DNA of 64,000 nt from JAEUJM01 sp041908445 (GCA_041908445.1 JAYRFK010000065.1:1-64000), one strand, 5' to 3'. Positions 39,427 to 49,177 are shown, numbered from the stretch's first letter. Numbers and translations: made by a program. The notes: generated by a model from the letters alone, not told the origin.

Positions 39427-42114
39427 TCAGCGCGATCGCGACGTCGCAGCGGGCTCGGTGTCGCCGCGCCCGATGAGGGCGAGGGCCTCGTCCTCGGGCA
39501 GCGGGCGGTCGAACAGGAAGCCCTGGCCCAAGTGGCAGTGCTCCTCGAGCAGCTGGTCGAGCTGGTGGCGCTCCTCGATGCCCTCGGCCACGGCGTCGAG
39601 CCCCAGGGTGCGGCACAGGTCGAGCACCGCCCGGATCAGGCTGGGCACCTCGTCGTCGAGGCTGATGGTGGCTACGAACGACCGGTCGATCTTGAGGATG
39701 TCGACGGGGAACTCCCGCAGGTAGCCGAGCGACGAGTAGCCGGTGCCGAAGTCGTCGATCGCGAGCCGCACCCCGAGGTCGTGCAGGCCCCGCAGACGGG
39801 CGGCGGCCCGGTCGGGGTCGAGCATGAGGTAGCTCTCGGTCAGTTCGAGCACCAGGGTGGCGGGGTCGATCCCGCTGTCGTGCAGCGCCTCCTGGACGAC
39901 CCGCACGAAGGCGTCGCTGGCGAGCTGGCGGCCCGACACGTTGACCGCCATGGTCAGCGGCGCCGCCAGCGGTCGCGTCTCCTGCCAGCGGCGGGCGGCC
40001 TGGCAGGCCTCCCGCAGCACCCAGGCCCCGATGGCGATGATGGTGCCGTTCTCCTCGGCCACGGGGATGAAGCGGTCGGGGGTCACCAGGCCGAGCTCGG
40101 GGTGGTGCCAGCGCAGGAGGGCCTCGAAGCCGGTGAGCCGTCCGGTGTCGAGCTCGACGATCGGCTGGTAGTGGAGCTCGAGCTCGTCGCGGCCGAGGAC
40201 GCCCTGGAGGTCGGCGTCGAGGCGCAGCCGCTCGACCGCCGCGGCCCGCATCTCCTCGTCGAAGAGCACCCAGCGGCGCTTCCCCGCGGCCTTGGCCTGG
40301 TACATCGCCACGTCCGCGTTGCGCAGCAGCACGTCGCCACCACCGTGGCCGACCGCGATGCCGATGCTGGCGCCGACGGTCAGGGGTGAGCCGCCGATCA
40401 CGATCGGCTCGCCGAGCGCGGCGAGGATGCGCTCGGCCACCCGCTCGCCGCGGTGGCGGGCACCGGGGCCGGGCTCGACGAGCACGCCGAACTCGTCGCC
40501 GCCGAGGCGGGCGACGGTGTCGCCGCCGCGGATGGCGGCCTCGAGCCGGCCCGCGACCTGGACGAGCATCGCGTCGCCGGTGTCGTGGCCGAGGCTGTCG
40601 TTGATGATCTTGAAGCCGTCGAGGTCGACGTAGAGGACGGCCACGTCCTCGCCGGTGCGGGCGGTGCGCTCGACCGCGTGGTCGACCCGGTCGCGGAACA
40701 GCGCCCGGTTGGCCAGCCCGGTCAGGCTGTCGTGGAAGGCCTGGTGGCTGAGCTCCTGCTCCATGAGCTTGCGCAGCGTGATGTCGTGCACGTTCACGAC
40801 CACGCCGGCCACGTCGGGGTCGTCGACGAGGCTCACCACCCGGGCCTCGATCCAGCGGGGCTCGCCGTCGCGGTGGGGGACCCGGAGCTCCCCGGTCAGC
40901 ACCTGCCCCGGACGGGACAGCGCCCGGTCCAGGATCGCCGCGGCGACGGGCCGGTCGTCGGGCAGGACCAGATCGAACACCTGCATGCCGGCCCGGGGCG
41001 GCTCAGCCAGGTCGAGGAGTGTCGCCAGGGCGGGGGCGTCGCCGGTCATGGTCCCACCGGCGTCGACGACCAGCACCGCGTCCGCCGAGTTCGCGGCGAT
41101 GGCCTGGTGGAAGTGATCGCTGCGGCGCAGCGCCACCTCGGCCGCGTCCTTGTGGCGCAGGAGGCGGATGCTGCGGGCGAGGACGAGGGCGGCCAGCACC
41201 ACGATCGCCACGATGAAGGTGACGGCGGTGCCCGGGTCCTCGGTGCGGTCCGCCACGGCGGCGGCGATGCCGGGGATGGCCACGCAGGCCACGCCGAGGG
41301 CCAGGCGGTACGGCCGCTCCGTGCGCGATTCGGCGCGCTCGTCGGTGAGGGCGGCCATCTGGGGGTGGAGCGCGGCGGCGGCCATGAGGAACATGCCGAC
41401 GAGGAAGAGCTGGTCGAGCCAGACCGTCCCGCCGAATTCGTACCTGCCCGCCGCCGCCAGCACCGAGTAGGCGACGTCGCCGAGGACCCAGGCGCCGACC
41501 GCCACGGCCAGCAGGACCACCGGGGTGCTGCGCAGGCGGGTGTCGAGCAGCAGGCGCACGAGCAGGGTGAGCAGCACGACGTCGAACACGGGGTAGAGCG
41601 CGAAGAGCACCGTGGCGCCGGTGCCGGCGGCCGGATCGATGGTCGGCTCGATCAGCAGCACCCACGCCAGTACCAGCGCGGCGACGCCGACCGCCCCCGC
41701 GTCGAGCAGCGCGTCCCAGTCGCCGGCCGGCTTACGGGCGCGGATCACCCGCACGAGCCCGACGGCCACGGCGACGTAGCCGAGGACGTAGAGGGCGTCG
41801 GCGGCCGACACGCTGGGGTCGGGGTGGCCGAACCAGCCGTACGCGGCGTAGACGACGTCGGCCGCCGCCCACGCCGTCGTCCCGGCGGCGAGCCAGTACC
41901 AGGGCCGGACGGTGCGGGGCCGGTGCACGACGATGCCGACCCACATGAGCACCGCCGCGGTCACGCTCCCGACGAGGTACTCGCCCTGGACGAAGCCGGC
42001 GCCCCCGAACGCGGGCGCGGCGAGCCACATCGTGGCGAGCAGCACGGCACCGACGGCGAGCGCCCGGCCACCACGGCCTCGTCGCCGGGCCGCCGGAGGG
42101 ACGGCCTCGGTCAT
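39427..42114 (-). CDS. Membrane-bound PAS-GGDEF-EAL cyclic-di-GMP enzyme
   Basis: 895 residues. About ten N-terminal membrane helices (to about residue 325), a PAS domain (about 335-455, HFHQAIAANSADAVLVVDAG), a GGDEF cyclase with intact GGDEF near 537 and an RGGD inhibitory site five residues before it, then an EAL phosphodiesterase near 662 with its key motifs (FEALLRW, NVSGRQL, LELTES, IDDFGTGYSS, LKIDRSF, AEGIEE). Both catalytic halves look active, so the balance is set by signals sensed in the membrane or PAS parts. AGGAG ribosome site. No PilZ or other c-di-GMP gene is in the window. Confidence 0.93.
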   Translation of the reverse strand: MTEAVPPAARRRGRGGRALAVGAVLLATMWLAAPAFGGAGFVQGEYLVGSVTAAVLMWVGIVVHRPRTVRPWYWLAAGTTAWAAADVVYAAYGWFGHPDPSVSAADALYVLGYVAVAVGLVRVIRARKPAGDWDALLDAGAVGVAALVLAWVLLIEPTIDPAAGTGATVLFALYPVFDVVLLTLLVRLLLDTRLRSTPVVLLAVAVGAWVLGDVAYSVLAAAGRYEFGGTVWLDQLFLVGMFLMAAAALHPQMAALTDERAESRTERPYRLALGVACVAIPGIAAAVADRTEDPGTAVTFIVAIVVLAALVLARSIRLLRHKDAAEVALRRSDHFHQAIAANSADAVLVVDAGGTMTGDAPALATLLDLAEPPRAGMQVFDLVLPDDRPVAAAILDRALSRPGQVLTGELRVPHRDGEPRWIEARVVSLVDDPDVAGVVVNVHDITLRKLMEQELSHQAFHDSLTGLANRALFRDRVDHAVERTARTGEDVAVLYVDLDGFKIINDSLGHDTGDAMLVQVAGRLEAAIRGGDTVARLGGDEFGVLVEPGPGARHRGERVAERILAALGEPIVIGGSPLTVGASIGIAVGHGGGDVLLRNADVAMYQAKAAGKRRWVLFDEEMRAAAVERLRLDADLQGVLGRDELELHYQPIVELDTGRLTGFEALLRWHHPELGLVTPDRFIPVAEENGTIIAIGAWVLREACQAARRWQETRPLAAPLTMAVNVSGRQLASDAFVRVVQEALHDSGIDPATLVLELTESYLMLDPDRAAARLRGLHDLGVRLAIDDFGTGYSSLGYLREFPVDILKIDRSFVATISLDDEVPSLIRAVLDLCRTLGLDAVAEGIEERHQLDQLLEEHCHLGQGFLFDRPLPEDEALALIGRGDTEPAATSRSR

Positions 42115-42160
42115 CCCGCTCCTGTCGGCGGGACGTCGGCGTTGTGAAGGGGCGGGGTGA

Positions 42161-43195
42161 CTACCGGGTCAGGTCGGTGAGCACCGCCCGGCCCAGGTAG
42201 GCGCCGGCCTCGAGCTCGGAGAAGATCTGTGGCACCTCGGACAGGGTGCCGGTGCGCGACACGTGGGTCTTGACCTTCCCGTCCGCCGCCAGGGCGATCA
42301 GGTCGCGCATCTCCTGGACGGTGCCGACCGCCGAGAAGATGAGCGTGGGGTCCCGCCAGAAGAACTCGAACGGACTGATCTCGAAGTTGCCGTCGCTCGT
42401 GGGCGGCAGGCCGACGCCGACGAACAGGCCCTGCTGGCGCAGCATCGACAGGCCGAGCTGGAAGCCGGCGACCCGGGCGGCGAACACGAGGACGGCGTCG
42501 ATGCCCCCCTTCATCATGGCGACGCCGGCGGCGTCCTCGGCGCTGACCGCCTCGTCGGCGCCCAGCGAGCGCACGAACTCCAGGCGCTCCTCGCCGACGT
42601 CCACGCCGAGCACCTTGTAGCCGAAGGCCTGGAGGATCTGCACGGCGTAGTGGCCGAGGCCGCCGGCGGCGCCGATCACGCCGATCGTGCGCCCCGGCGG
42701 GATGCCGTGGAGTTGCAGCTTGCGCACCGCGCTGTAGGCGGTGAGCCCGCCGCAGGCGAGGGGGGCCTCCTCGTCGCCGATGCTGTCCGGCAGCGGCACG
42801 AGGGCCTTGGACCAGATGGCGTAGTGCTCGGCGAAGGTGCCCATGACCGTGCCGGCCTGGGCGCAGTGCCGGGGCCGGCCGCCGAGGCAGTACTCGCAGG
42901 CGCCGCACCAGAACGCGCCGCCGGCGCCACCGAGCCCGAGGATGACCCGCTGGCCCACGGCGACGTCGGCCTCGGCGCCCGGGCCCAGGGCCTCGACCAC
43001 GCCGATGGCCTCGTGGCCGAGCTGGGGCGTGGAGACGCCCATCCAGTCGCCCTTGGCCAGGTGCAGGTCGGAGTGGCACACCCCGGCGGTGGAGATGCGG
43101 ATCAGGGCTTGCCCCGCGGTCGGCTCGGGCACGTCCAGGTCACCGACCCGGACCGCCCCGTCCTCGACCACGATCGCCTTCATCTGCTCGCTCAT
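42161..43195 (-). CDS. Zinc-dependent alcohol dehydrogenase
   Basis: 344 residues. Catalytic zinc ligands Cys40 (GVCHSDLH) and His61-Glu62, structural zinc cysteines CGACEYCLGGRPRHC, and GAAGGLGHYAVQ for NAD(P). It is closest to the medium-chain ADH branch that includes 6-hydroxyhexanoate or aryl alcohol dehydrogenases. ATG at 43195 with TAGCGT (43203-43208) seven bases upstream; the frame extends 13 codons above but those cross the promoter. Stands alone between the c-di-GMP gene and a divergent protease. Confidence 0.88.
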   Translation of the reverse strand: MSEQMKAIVVEDGAVRVGDLDVPEPTAGQALIRISTAGVCHSDLHLAKGDWMGVSTPQLGHEAIGVVEALGPGAEADVAVGQRVILGLGGAGGAFWCGACEYCLGGRPRHCAQAGTVMGTFAEHYAIWSKALVPLPDSIGDEEAPLACGGLTAYSAVRKLQLHGIPPGRTIGVIGAAGGLGHYAVQILQAFGYKVLGVDVGEERLEFVRSLGADEAVSAEDAAGVAMMKGGIDAVLVFAARVAGFQLGLSMLRQQGLFVGVGLPPTSDGNFEISPFEFFWRDPTLIFSAVGTVQEMRDLIALAADGKVKTHVSRTGTLSEVPQIFSELEAGAYLGRAVLTDLTR

Positions 43196-43349
43196 GGCCG
43201 CGACGCTAGGTCGCCGAACCGGTGCCCGCGTCACGCACGGCCCCGCCCGGCCGGTCGGTGCCGCGGTGGACCGGTCGATGGCGGCCGGAGGTCGGCTCGG
43301 GCGGCGGTACGGTCGAGGTCGTCACGGGTGTCGGACCCAGGAGCACACC

Positions 43350-45014
43350 ATGACCGTGCGAACCCCGGCGGTGCTGCTGAGCGTGCTCCTCGGCGTCCTC
43401 TCGTTCGCGCCGGCGGCCGACGGCCAGGAGCGCCCCGCCGCGCCGACCGCGACCGTCACCACCCCCACCGTCGACGCCGGTGCCGATGCCGATGCCGATG
43501 CCGCCGGCGTGCCGGCGGCGCCGAGCGAGGTGCAGGGCGTTCCGCTCGACGGGGCCGCCACGGTGCGGTGGCGACCGCCGGGTGAGGGCCCGCGCCCGAC
43601 GGGCTACGTCGTCCGTCGTGACGGGGAGGTCGTGGCCCGCGTCGGTCCGCGTCGGCGTGAGCTGACCGACACCGGGCTCCTCGCCGAGGTGCCGGTCACG
43701 TACACCGTCGCCGCGGTGGGCGGCGCCGGTGAGGGCCCCGAGTCGGCGGCGGTCGTGGTCGTGCCGTCCTCGGACTCCGAGCCCGGCTTCCGGTCGGCCG
43801 AGGCGGGCACGGCTCCGGGCGAGGGTCAGACCGAGCAGCGGGCCTTCACCTACTCCATCGCCACCCGGGGCACCATCACCGCTGACGTCGAGCAGTTCTC
43901 GGTGCACGTGGCCCACACCCTCAACGACCCGCGGGGCTGGTCGCTCGGCGGCTCGATGGAGTTCCGCCAGGTGGCCTCGGGGGGCGACTTCACCGTGTGG
44001 CTGGCCGAGGCGAGCACCGTGCCGTCGTTCTCGGCGGTGTGCAGCGCGACGTACTCGTGCCGGGTGGGCCGCAACGTGATCATCAACCAGACCCGGTGGC
44101 TGCAGTCGACACCGAGCTGGACCGGCGGCGGCGGCGACCGGGAGAGCTACCGGCACTACGTCGTCGTCCACGAGACCGGGCACTGGCTCGGCTCGGGCCA
44201 CCTCACGTGCCCGGGGCCCGGGCAGCTCGCACCGGTGATGCAGCAGCAGTCGATCAGCCTCCAGGGCTGCGCCCGGAACGGCTGGCCGCTCGGTGGTGAG
44301 CGCGCCGCGGTGTCCTCGCGGACCGGGGCCACCGTCCGGCCCGTCGGGCCTGAGAGCGACTCGACGGTGTGGGGGCAGGTGGGCGACCAGGTCCTCGCCT
44401 GCGACTGGAACGGCGACGGGGTGGACACCGAGGGCGTGTTCCGGGACGGCACCTGGTACGTCCGCGACAGCCTCACCGGGGGCGAGGCCCGCAGCTTCAC
44501 CTTCGGCCGGGCGGGCGATGTGGCGGTCTGCGGCGACTGGAACGGGACCGGGGGCGACGGCATCGGCGTGGTGCGGGGGTCGCGGTGGTTCCTGCGCAAC
44601 CGCGCCTCGGCAGGGGTGTTCTTCTCCTTCCTCTTCGGCGACGAGCGGGCGCGGCCGGTCGCCGGCGACTGGGACGGCCAGGGCGGCGACGGCATCGGCC
44701 GGGTGCGCGACGGCCGGTGGAAGCTGCGGAGCACCCCCAGCGCCGGGCCGGTGCAGTGGCGCCTCACCTACGGCCGGGCCGGCGACCAGTTCGTCCCCGG
44801 CGACTGGGACGGCGACGGCGTGGACGAGCCGGGCGTGGTGCGGGGAGCGACCTGGTTCCAGCCCGCCACGTGGTGGCCGGGGAGCGGCGGGCTGGTCGTG
44901 CGGTATGGCGCCGGCGCCGCGATCGCCGGCCGCTGGGACGGCCTGGCCGTGGCCAAGCCCGGCCGGTTCCTCGACCGGCTCTGGGCCTTCCGCCGCTACA
45001 GCCCGACGCCCTGA
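43350..45014 (+). CDS. Secreted DUF3152-like metzincin protease with VCBS/FG-GAP-type repeats
   Basis: 554 residues. Signal peptide (to about 25), a linker with (AD)n coded by a hexamer repeat, a fibronectin-III-like domain (about 58-130), then a DUF3152 protease domain with His274-Glu-x2-His278-x2-Gly281-x2-His284, a perfect metzincin zinc site, followed by PVMQQQ as a possible Met-turn. Four C-terminal repeats of about 47 residues (GDWNGDGVDTEGVFRDGTWY type) resemble calcium-binding propeller blades. Extracellular, probably cell-wall or host-matrix directed; the substrate is unknown. AGGAG ribosome site. Confidence 0.85.
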   Translation: MTVRTPAVLLSVLLGVLSFAPAADGQERPAAPTATVTTPTVDAGADADADAAGVPAAPSEVQGVPLDGAATVRWRPPGEGPRPTGYVVRRDGEVVARVGPRRRELTDTGLLAEVPVTYTVAAVGGAGEGPESAAVVVVPSSDSEPGFRSAEAGTAPGEGQTEQRAFTYSIATRGTITADVEQFSVHVAHTLNDPRGWSLGGSMEFRQVASGGDFTVWLAEASTVPSFSAVCSATYSCRVGRNVIINQTRWLQSTPSWTGGGGDRESYRHYVVVHETGHWLGSGHLTCPGPGQLAPVMQQQSISLQGCARNGWPLGGERAAVSSRTGATVRPVGPESDSTVWGQVGDQVLACDWNGDGVDTEGVFRDGTWYVRDSLTGGEARSFTFGRAGDVAVCGDWNGTGGDGIGVVRGSRWFLRNRASAGVFFSFLFGDERARPVAGDWDGQGGDGIGRVRDGRWKLRSTPSAGPVQWRLTYGRAGDQFVPGDWDGDGVDEPGVVRGATWFQPATWWPGSGGLVVRYGAGAAIAGRWDGLAVAKPGRFLDRLWAFRRYSPTP

Positions 45015-45059
45015 GCGACCGCCGCCGGACCTGAGGCCCTCGCCTCCGACGCGCCCCGG

Positions 45060-45809
45060 TCAGCCCGGCGGGTTGATGAGGGCGAGGATCTCGGGGGGCA
45101 GGAAGGTCTCGACCGGGGTCTCGTCGGCCTCGACCAGGTCGGCGACGGCCTGGACGACCTCGTCGGGGTCGAGCTGGCCGGTGAGGACGATCTCGCGGAC
45201 GAAGGCCTCGGCCGCCTCGGCGGGGGCGTCGCCCTCCTCGATGTAGGTGGCGATGCCGTTCACCATGGCGTCGTTGAAGCCGGTGTCGTAGGGGCCGGGG
45301 TTCACCTTGGTGACGTCGATGCCGTACGGCGCGAGCTCGTCGCGCAGCGCCTTGGAGAAGGCCTCGACCGCGTGCTTGGTCATGGCGTAGGGCGCGGTCA
45401 TCGGGCCGGACAGCACACCGGCGATCGACGACATGTTGATGATGCGGCCGCCGCCCCGGGCCTTCATGCCGGGGACCACGGCCTGGCACATCGCCACCAT
45501 CCCGAAGACGTTGACGTCGAACCCGGCCTTCATGCGCTCGAGGGGGACGGTGGACAGCGGCGCCATCACGCCGAAGCCGGCGTTGTTCACGAGCACGTCG
45601 GCGTCGAGGTCGGCGACGCTCGCCACGTCGGTGGGGTCGGTCACGTCCAGCTTCTGCGTGGTCAGCTCGGGGTGCTCGGCGGCCAGCGCCTCGGCCTGCT
45701 GGGCGGTCTCGGTGGTGGCGATCACCCGGTGCCCACGGCCGGCGAGCTCGACGGCGATCCCCTTCCCGAACCCCGAACCCGCTCCGGTGATGACGACGGT
45801 CTTGGCCAT
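45060..45809 (-). CDS. Short-chain dehydrogenase/reductase
   Basis: 249 residues. TGAGSGFGKG cofactor loop, NNAG, catalytic Ser (NMSSIAG) and Tyr-x3-Lys (PYAMTKHA). Classical SDR length. The C terminus (DPDEVVQAVADLVEADETPVETFLPPEILALINPPG) resembles SDRs annotated as oxidoreductases in actinobacteria; the substrate is unknown. TACGGT (45816-45821) six bases before the ATG suggests a leaderless mRNA. Confidence 0.88.
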   Translation of the reverse strand: MAKTVVITGAGSGFGKGIAVELAGRGHRVIATTETAQQAEALAAEHPELTTQKLDVTDPTDVASVADLDADVLVNNAGFGVMAPLSTVPLERMKAGFDVNVFGMVAMCQAVVPGMKARGGGRIINMSSIAGVLSGPMTAPYAMTKHAVEAFSKALRDELAPYGIDVTKVNPGPYDTGFNDAMVNGIATYIEEGDAPAEAAEAFVREIVLTGQLDPDEVVQAVADLVEADETPVETFLPPEILALINPPG

Positions 45810-45866
45810 CGCGGCACCGTAGCGGCCGATGTGCGGGCGGGAGCCCAGCCCGACCCGCGCCGCGGC

Positions 45867-46001
45867 TCAGAGGCGGATGAGCACGTTCACCAGGATCGTG
45901 AGGACCACCGATGCCACGACGGACAGGAGGAGCATGGCCAGGCACCCGGTGCCGCCGCCGACGGGCCGGAGCTCGACCTGGTCGTTCGATCCGAAGCGCA
46001 T
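45867..46001 (-). CDS. 44-residue single-pass membrane microprotein
   Basis: Starts MRFGSNDQVELRPVGGG, then one hydrophobic helix (about 20-42, CLAMLLLSVVASVVLTILVN) and ends with IRL. An AGGGAG ribosome site lies five bases before the ATG, and the intergenic space between the divergent SDR and nitronate monooxygenase genes is otherwise empty. No family recognised. Similar small proteins with a polar head (VELRPVGGG) recur in actinobacteria, in my recollection, but I cannot verify a match. Too short for most gene callers. Confidence 0.6.
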   Translation of the reverse strand: MRFGSNDQVELRPVGGGTGCLAMLLLSVVASVVLTILVNVLIRL

Positions 46002-46094
46002 CCCGGCTCCCTACCCATTCCGGGGGGACCACCGACCACGAGGATGGGGCTCGACCCCCGCGCCCTCCGCGCGCCGCCGGTAACGTCCGGCGCG

Positions 46095-47063
46095 ATGTTC
46101 GACAACCGCGTGACCCGGCTGCTCGGGGTCGAGATCCCGATCGTGCAGGCGCCCATGGGCTGGATCGCCCGCGCCGACCTGGCCTCGGCGGTGTCCAACG
46201 GCGGGGCCATGGGGATCATCGAGACGTCGTCGGGCGAGCTCGACCAGATCCGGCTCGAGATCGCCAAGATGCGCGACCTCACCGACAAGCCCTTCGGCGT
46301 CAACATCGCCCAGGCCTTCGTCCGCGACCCCGCGATCGTCGACTTCGTCGTCGACCAGGGCGTGCGCTTCGTGACCACCTCGGCGGGCAGCCCCACGAAG
46401 TACACCACCCCGCTGAAGGAGGCCGGGCTCACCGTCTTCCACGTGGTGCCCACGCTGGCCGCGGCCCGCAAGGCGGTCGACGCCGGGGTCGACGGGCTCG
46501 TGGTCGAAGGGGGTGAAGGCGGGGGCTTCAAGGCGCCCCAGCCGGCCTCGACCATGGTGCTGCTGCCCCTCGTGTGCTCGACCTTCGACGTGCCGGTGAT
46601 CGCCGCCGGCGGCTTCGTCGACGGGCGCACGATGGCCGCCGCGCTCGCGCTGGGCGCCGAGGGCATCCAGCTCGGCACCCGGATGGTCGCCACGGTGGAG
46701 TCGCCCATCCACGAGAACTGGAAGCAGGCCATCGTGGACGCGTCCGAGACCGACACGGTCTTCCTGAACCGCCACGCCAGCCCGGCGCTGCGGGCGCTGC
46801 GCACCGACTACTCGGCGGCGCTCGAGTTCGACACCACCACGAACGCCTTCGCCGCCTTCGGTGACCAGCCCGGCGTGTACTTCCGCGGTGAGCTCGACAA
46901 GGGCATCGCCCTCAGCGGCGAGGTCGCCGGCCGCATCGACTCGGTCCGGCCCGTGGCCGAGGTGATCCGCGAGTGCGCCGACGAGTGCCTCGCGACCCTC
47001 GCCGACCTCGCCGCCCGCTACCCGGCGCCGTCCACCGCGCCATCCGCGACGCCGCCCACCTGA
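46095..47063 (+). CDS. Nitronate monooxygenase family protein
   Basis: 322 residues. FMN TIM barrel with IPIVQAPMGWIARADLASAVSNGGAMGII, GLVVEGGEGGGF, VPVIAAGGFVDGRTMAAALALGAEGIQLGTR. The family oxidises toxic alkyl nitronates such as propionate 3-nitronate, though many members act in other reactions (enoyl reductases). A disordered Ser/Thr/Pro tail ends the protein. TAACGT (46081-46086) eight bases before the ATG. The P450 gene follows 39 bases on, with its own ribosome site. Confidence 0.87.
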   Translation: MFDNRVTRLLGVEIPIVQAPMGWIARADLASAVSNGGAMGIIETSSGELDQIRLEIAKMRDLTDKPFGVNIAQAFVRDPAIVDFVVDQGVRFVTTSAGSPTKYTTPLKEAGLTVFHVVPTLAAARKAVDAGVDGLVVEGGEGGGFKAPQPASTMVLLPLVCSTFDVPVIAAGGFVDGRTMAAALALGAEGIQLGTRMVATVESPIHENWKQAIVDASETDTVFLNRHASPALRALRTDYSAALEFDTTTNAFAAFGDQPGVYFRGELDKGIALSGEVAGRIDSVRPVAEVIRECADECLATLADLAARYPAPSTAPSATPPT

Positions 47064-47102
47064 CTCGCCTCAACTGACGATCGACCTCCGGAGGACCCGA
47101 CC

Positions 47103-48341
47103 GTGACCGACCTCGCCGAGCCCACCGCCGTCGACCTCTTCGACCCCGACGCCTTCGTCGACGGGCCGCCGCACGAGTACCTCACCCACCTGCGGGCCAC
47201 CCAGCCGGTCTTCCGCCAGGCGATGGCCGAGGGCGACGACGCGTGGGTCGTCCTGCGCCACGCCGATCTCGTCCACGTCGCCCGCGAGCCCATCCTGTTC
47301 TCGGCGTCGCTCGGCGGCGTGGTCATCGAGGACCTCGACCCCGAGGCCCTGGCCATGATGCGCCACATGCTGCTGGCCATGGACCCGCCACCCCACGCCG
47401 ACTACCGGGCACCCCTCTCGCCGCACTTCGGCGCCCGGGTGATCGGTGGGCTCGAGGAGCGCATCCGCACGATCTGCCGGCGGATCATGGCCGAGGCCGC
47501 CGAGCGGGGCGACGTGGAGTTCGTCCACGACGTCTGCGGGGCCCTCCCGTCCCAGGTGGTCGGCGAGATCATGGGCCTGCCCGAGGAGGACTGGGGCCGG
47601 ATCCAGCGCTGGGCCGAGCGCCAGACCAGCGGCCAGGACCCCGAGCTCGCCGCCGTCGGCGAAGACGAGGACGAGAACGCCATGGTGGCCATGGCCATGT
47701 ACTTCATCGAGTTCGGCGCCCGCCGGCGGACCGAGCCGATCCGTGAGGACCTGACCTCGCTGATCCTCGCCACCGAGTTCGGGCGGGACGACCGGGCGCC
47801 CGAGCCCATGAACGACATCGACTTCGGCAGCTTCTGCGTACAGCTCGTCACCGCCGGCAACGACACCACCAAGACGATGCTCTCGTCGGGGCTGCAGGCC
47901 CTGCTCCAGCACCCCGAGCAGCTCGACGCGCTGCGGGCCGACCCGTCGCTGATCCCGGGGGCGGTCGAGGAGATCCTGCGCTGGGCCAACCCGCTGCACT
48001 ACTTCCGGCGCACCGCCAGCGCCGACACCGAGCTGGCCGGCGTGCCCATCGCCGAGGGCGAGAAGGTGGCGATGTACTACACGTCGGCCAACCGGGACGA
48101 GGCCGTGTTCGCCGACGCCCAGGCCTTCGACATCCGCCGCAACCCGAACCCGCACCTGTCGTTCGGCATCGGGGAGCACTTCTGCCTCGGTGCCCACCTC
48201 GCCCGACTCGAGGGCCGGGTGTTCTTCGAGGAGCTGCTCGCCGCGTTCCCCGCCATCGAGCAGACCGGCGACGCCGTGCGCGTCCGCTCGAACCTCAACA
48301 ACGCGCTGAAGCGCCTCCCCGTCCGCCTCACCCCTGCCTGA
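47103..48341 (+). CDS. Cytochrome P450
   Basis: 412 residues, soluble bacterial type. I-helix oxygen groove VTAGNDTTKT, ExxR in EEILRWANP, and haem loop FGIGEHFCLGAH with axial Cys361. HADYRAPLSPHF near the C helix is typical of actinobacterial P450s of the CYP125/CYP142-like clan, but I cannot assign a family by eye. Needs a separate ferredoxin and reductase, none adjacent. GGAGGA ribosome site before the GTG at 47103, unlike most neighbours. Confidence 0.92.
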   Translation: MTDLAEPTAVDLFDPDAFVDGPPHEYLTHLRATQPVFRQAMAEGDDAWVVLRHADLVHVAREPILFSASLGGVVIEDLDPEALAMMRHMLLAMDPPPHADYRAPLSPHFGARVIGGLEERIRTICRRIMAEAAERGDVEFVHDVCGALPSQVVGEIMGLPEEDWGRIQRWAERQTSGQDPELAAVGEDEDENAMVAMAMYFIEFGARRRTEPIREDLTSLILATEFGRDDRAPEPMNDIDFGSFCVQLVTAGNDTTKTMLSSGLQALLQHPEQLDALRADPSLIPGAVEEILRWANPLHYFRRTASADTELAGVPIAEGEKVAMYYTSANRDEAVFADAQAFDIRRNPNPHLSFGIGEHFCLGAHLARLEGRVFFEELLAAFPAIEQTGDAVRVRSNLNNALKRLPVRLTPA

Positions 48342-48406
48342 CGCCGCCCGATCCCACCGAACTGGCCCGGGTTTGGGGTAGGCGCGAGCGGGTTACCGAC
48401 CTCGCG

Positions 48407-49177
48407 TCAGCGGGGGGCGAGGCCGCCGTCGACGATCACGCACTGGCCGGTCATGAAGCTGCCGGCGTCGGACGCCAGCAGCAGGGCCGGGCCGACGAGC
48501 TCGTCGGGGTGGGCGGCGCGGCGCAGCAGGGCGGCGTTGGCCATGCGCTCCTGCGCGTCGGGCGGGTTGGCCCGCACCATGTCGGTGTCGACCGTGCCGG
48601 GGGCGAGCGCGTTGACCCGGATGCCGTCGGGGGCCAGCTCGGCGGCCATCGAGCGGGTGTAGGACAACAGCCCCGCCTTGGCGCTGGCGTACATCGAGGT
48701 GTAGCTCGAGAAGAGGAAGGCGCCGACGGAGACCACGTTGATCACCGAGCCGTGCTCGCTGGCGCGCAGGTGGGGGAGGGCGGCCTGCACGAGCAGCACC
48801 GGGCCCCGCAGGTTCACGTCGAACACCTTCTGCCACGCGTCGGGGGTGATGTCCTCGATCATCTGGGCCAGGGCGGTGGCGGCGTTGTTGACCACGATGT
48901 CGACACCCCCGAAGCGGTCGACGGTGGCGTCGACGAGGGCCCGCAGGTCGTCGGGCTCGCCGAGGTGGGTCGGGACCCCGAGGGCGTTGCCGCCCATGGC
49001 CTCGAGCGCGGCCTGGGTCTCGGCGCAGGCCTCGGCCTTGCGGCTGGCCACCACCACGTCGGCGCCCGCCGCGGCGAAGCCCTCGGCGATCGACCGCCCG
49101 ATGCCGCGGGTGCCGCCGGTGACGATGGCCACCCGGCCGGAGAGGTCGAAGAGCTGGTCGAGTTTCGCCCGGTCCAT
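48407..49177 (-). CDS. Short-chain dehydrogenase/reductase
   Basis: 256 residues. TGGTRGIGRS, NNAATAL, SVGAF with the catalytic Ser region, Tyr-x3-Lys (MYASAKAG), and the terminal GQCVIVDGGLAPR. It looks like a classical SDR of the 3-oxoacyl-ACP reductase/gluconate dehydrogenase type. TAGGAC (49184-49189) six bases before the ATG. Divergent from the small membrane protein at 49278. Confidence 0.9.
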   Translation of the reverse strand: MDRAKLDQLFDLSGRVAIVTGGTRGIGRSIAEGFAAAGADVVVASRKAEACAETQAALEAMGGNALGVPTHLGEPDDLRALVDATVDRFGGVDIVVNNAATALAQMIEDITPDAWQKVFDVNLRGPVLLVQAALPHLRASEHGSVINVVSVGAFLFSSYTSMYASAKAGLLSYTRSMAAELAPDGIRVNALAPGTVDTDMVRANPPDAQERMANAALLRRAAHPDELVGPALLLASDAGSFMTGQCVIVDGGLAPR

